NCBI GenBank assembly: GCA_020349865.1
Contig: CP070700.1
Location: 813,210-819,478 of the forward strand
Length of the DNA: 6,269 nucleotides
Reading direction: 5' to 3'
Origin: Desulfobacteraceae bacterium
Lineage (GTDB): Bacteria > Desulfobacterota > DSM-4660 > Desulfatiglandales > Desulfatiglandaceae
Positions 5,979-6,269 of the stretch are shown here, in pieces (the first letter of the stretch is position 1; each line of letters starts with the position of its first letter). The notes beneath the pieces were generated by a model. That model saw nothing but the letters and a program-made list of their open reading frames with translations. It made no database searches and was not told the DNA's origin. The translations under genes and the position numbers were made by a program.

Positions 5979-6100
5979 AATACTGGTTGCGTGTTACGCT
6001 GCAAAGATCAGTAAATTGGGTGGGTACTTATTGCATGCAGCCTGATGCTCGTTTAGTGTATAAGGAGCAAAACCTGCCAAAAGCCTTATACTTCAGATAA
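5975..6100 (+). CDS. Doubtful 41-codon ORF overlapping the dctM stop
   Basis: An ATG at 5975 overlaps the dctM TGA as ATGA, the usual arrangement for coupled translation, and runs 41 codons to TAA at 6098-6100. The product is basic, starting M-K-Y-W-L-R-V-T-L-Q and ending A-L-Y-F-R, with no recognised domain or membrane segment. There is no good Shine-Dalgarno, and its 3' half is a perfect inverted repeat, both of which argue for chance. Conservation in related TRAP operons would be needed to accept it. Confidence 0.15.
   Translation: MKYWLRVTLQRSVNWVGTYCMQPDARLVYKEQNLPKALYFR
6058..6091 (+). terminator. Eight-base stem-loop between the dctM-type and ligase-like genes, possible weak terminator
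   Basis: GTATAAGG (6058-6065) and CCTTATAC (6084-6091) are perfect complements with an 18-base loop. A TTTTT run appears at 6101-6105, about 10 bases after the stem rather than directly behind it. It could act as a partial terminator or processing site between transporter and ligase genes; the AT-rich stem and offset T-run make strong termination unlikely. Confidence 0.3.
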
Positions 6101-6153
6101 TTTTTCGGGATTCCGATGCGTTAAATGGGCTTTTAGCAAAGAGGTTAAAGACC

Positions 6154-6269
6154 ATGACAAAAACTTTTATGCCTTCAGTCACAAGCCGTGACGAGTTGCT
6201 GGATCTTCAGCTTAAAGGCCTACAGTGGACCGTTAGACACGCCTATAGTGGGTCCCCTGTCTATAAAAA
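6154..6269 (+). CDS. Phenylacetate-CoA ligase-like (AMP-forming) enzyme, N-terminal part (partial at right edge)
   Basis: The first 38 codons of a gene run off the window. The ATG at 6154 follows GAGGT (6141-6145) with 8 bases of spacing. The stretch S-R-D-E-L-L-D-L-Q-L-K-G-L-Q-W-T-V, then R-H-A-Y-S-G-S-P-V-Y-K near residues 28-38, matches the N-terminus of the PaaK-like adenylate-forming family, where a D-x-Q-L-x-x-L helix leads into R-x-A-Y-x-x-x-P-x-Y. Such enzymes activate aromatic or other carboxylic acids to CoA thioesters with ATP. The AMP-binding motifs are beyond the edge, so the substrate and even intactness are unknown. It follows the TRAP genes on the same strand after 175 bases, which fits uptake followed by CoA activation. 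Confidence 0.75.
   Translation, partial: MTKTFMPSVTSRDELLDLQLKGLQWTVRHAYSGSPVYK

Noticed and set aside
1..6269. tRNA, rRNA, CRISPR array or insertion sequence
   Set aside because: No cloverleaf, rRNA segment, regularly spaced repeat, transposase motif or terminal inverted repeat with target duplication was seen.

Overview
The window looks like a catabolic locus of an anaerobic bacterium. All recognised genes lie on the plus strand and base composition is moderate and fairly even. The gene mix is a tungsten-type aldehyde:ferredoxin oxidoreductase, a FadR-like GntR regulator, a DUF1989 protein, a three-part TRAP transporter and a phenylacetate-CoA-ligase-like enzyme. That mix is familiar from sulfate-reducing and syntrophic Desulfobacterota. 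The assignment rests on gene content alone and is tentative.

Layout. Positions 1-528 hold the C-terminal 175 codons of an AOR-family gene whose start lies off the left edge. A 166-base gap follows with a bipartite inverted repeat (579-624). Next is a probable two-gene operon: a GntR/FCD regulator (695-1417) and, after 6 bases, a DUF1989 protein (1424-2035). The junction holds a Met-Pro-stop minigene that sits at better ribosome-binding-site spacing than the real start. Positions 2036-2922 (887 bases) hold no convincing gene. They do contain a good sigma-70-like promoter, several dyads, two doubtful short ORFs and a near-perfect Shine-Dalgarno sequence with no start codon after it. The TRAP operon then begins: dctP-type solute receptor (2923-3945), a 240-base gap with a 10-base inverted repeat and a second hairpin, dctQ-type small permease (4186-4677), and dctM-type large permease (4674-5978), which overlaps dctQ by 4 bases from a TTG start. 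A doubtful 41-codon ORF overlaps the dctM stop. The window ends in the first 38 codons of a CoA-ligase-like gene (6154 to the edge).

How the parts may work together (inference): the TRAP system imports an organic acid, the ligase-like enzyme activates it or a derivative to a CoA thioester, and the AOR-type enzyme interconverts an aldehyde and an acid using ferredoxin electrons. The GntR/FCD regulator probably senses the acid or a metabolite. The DUF1989 protein is the least explained member. Characterised relatives act on carboxyguanidine, but no guanidine or urea gene is visible here, so its substrate is open and it is the best lead for something new.
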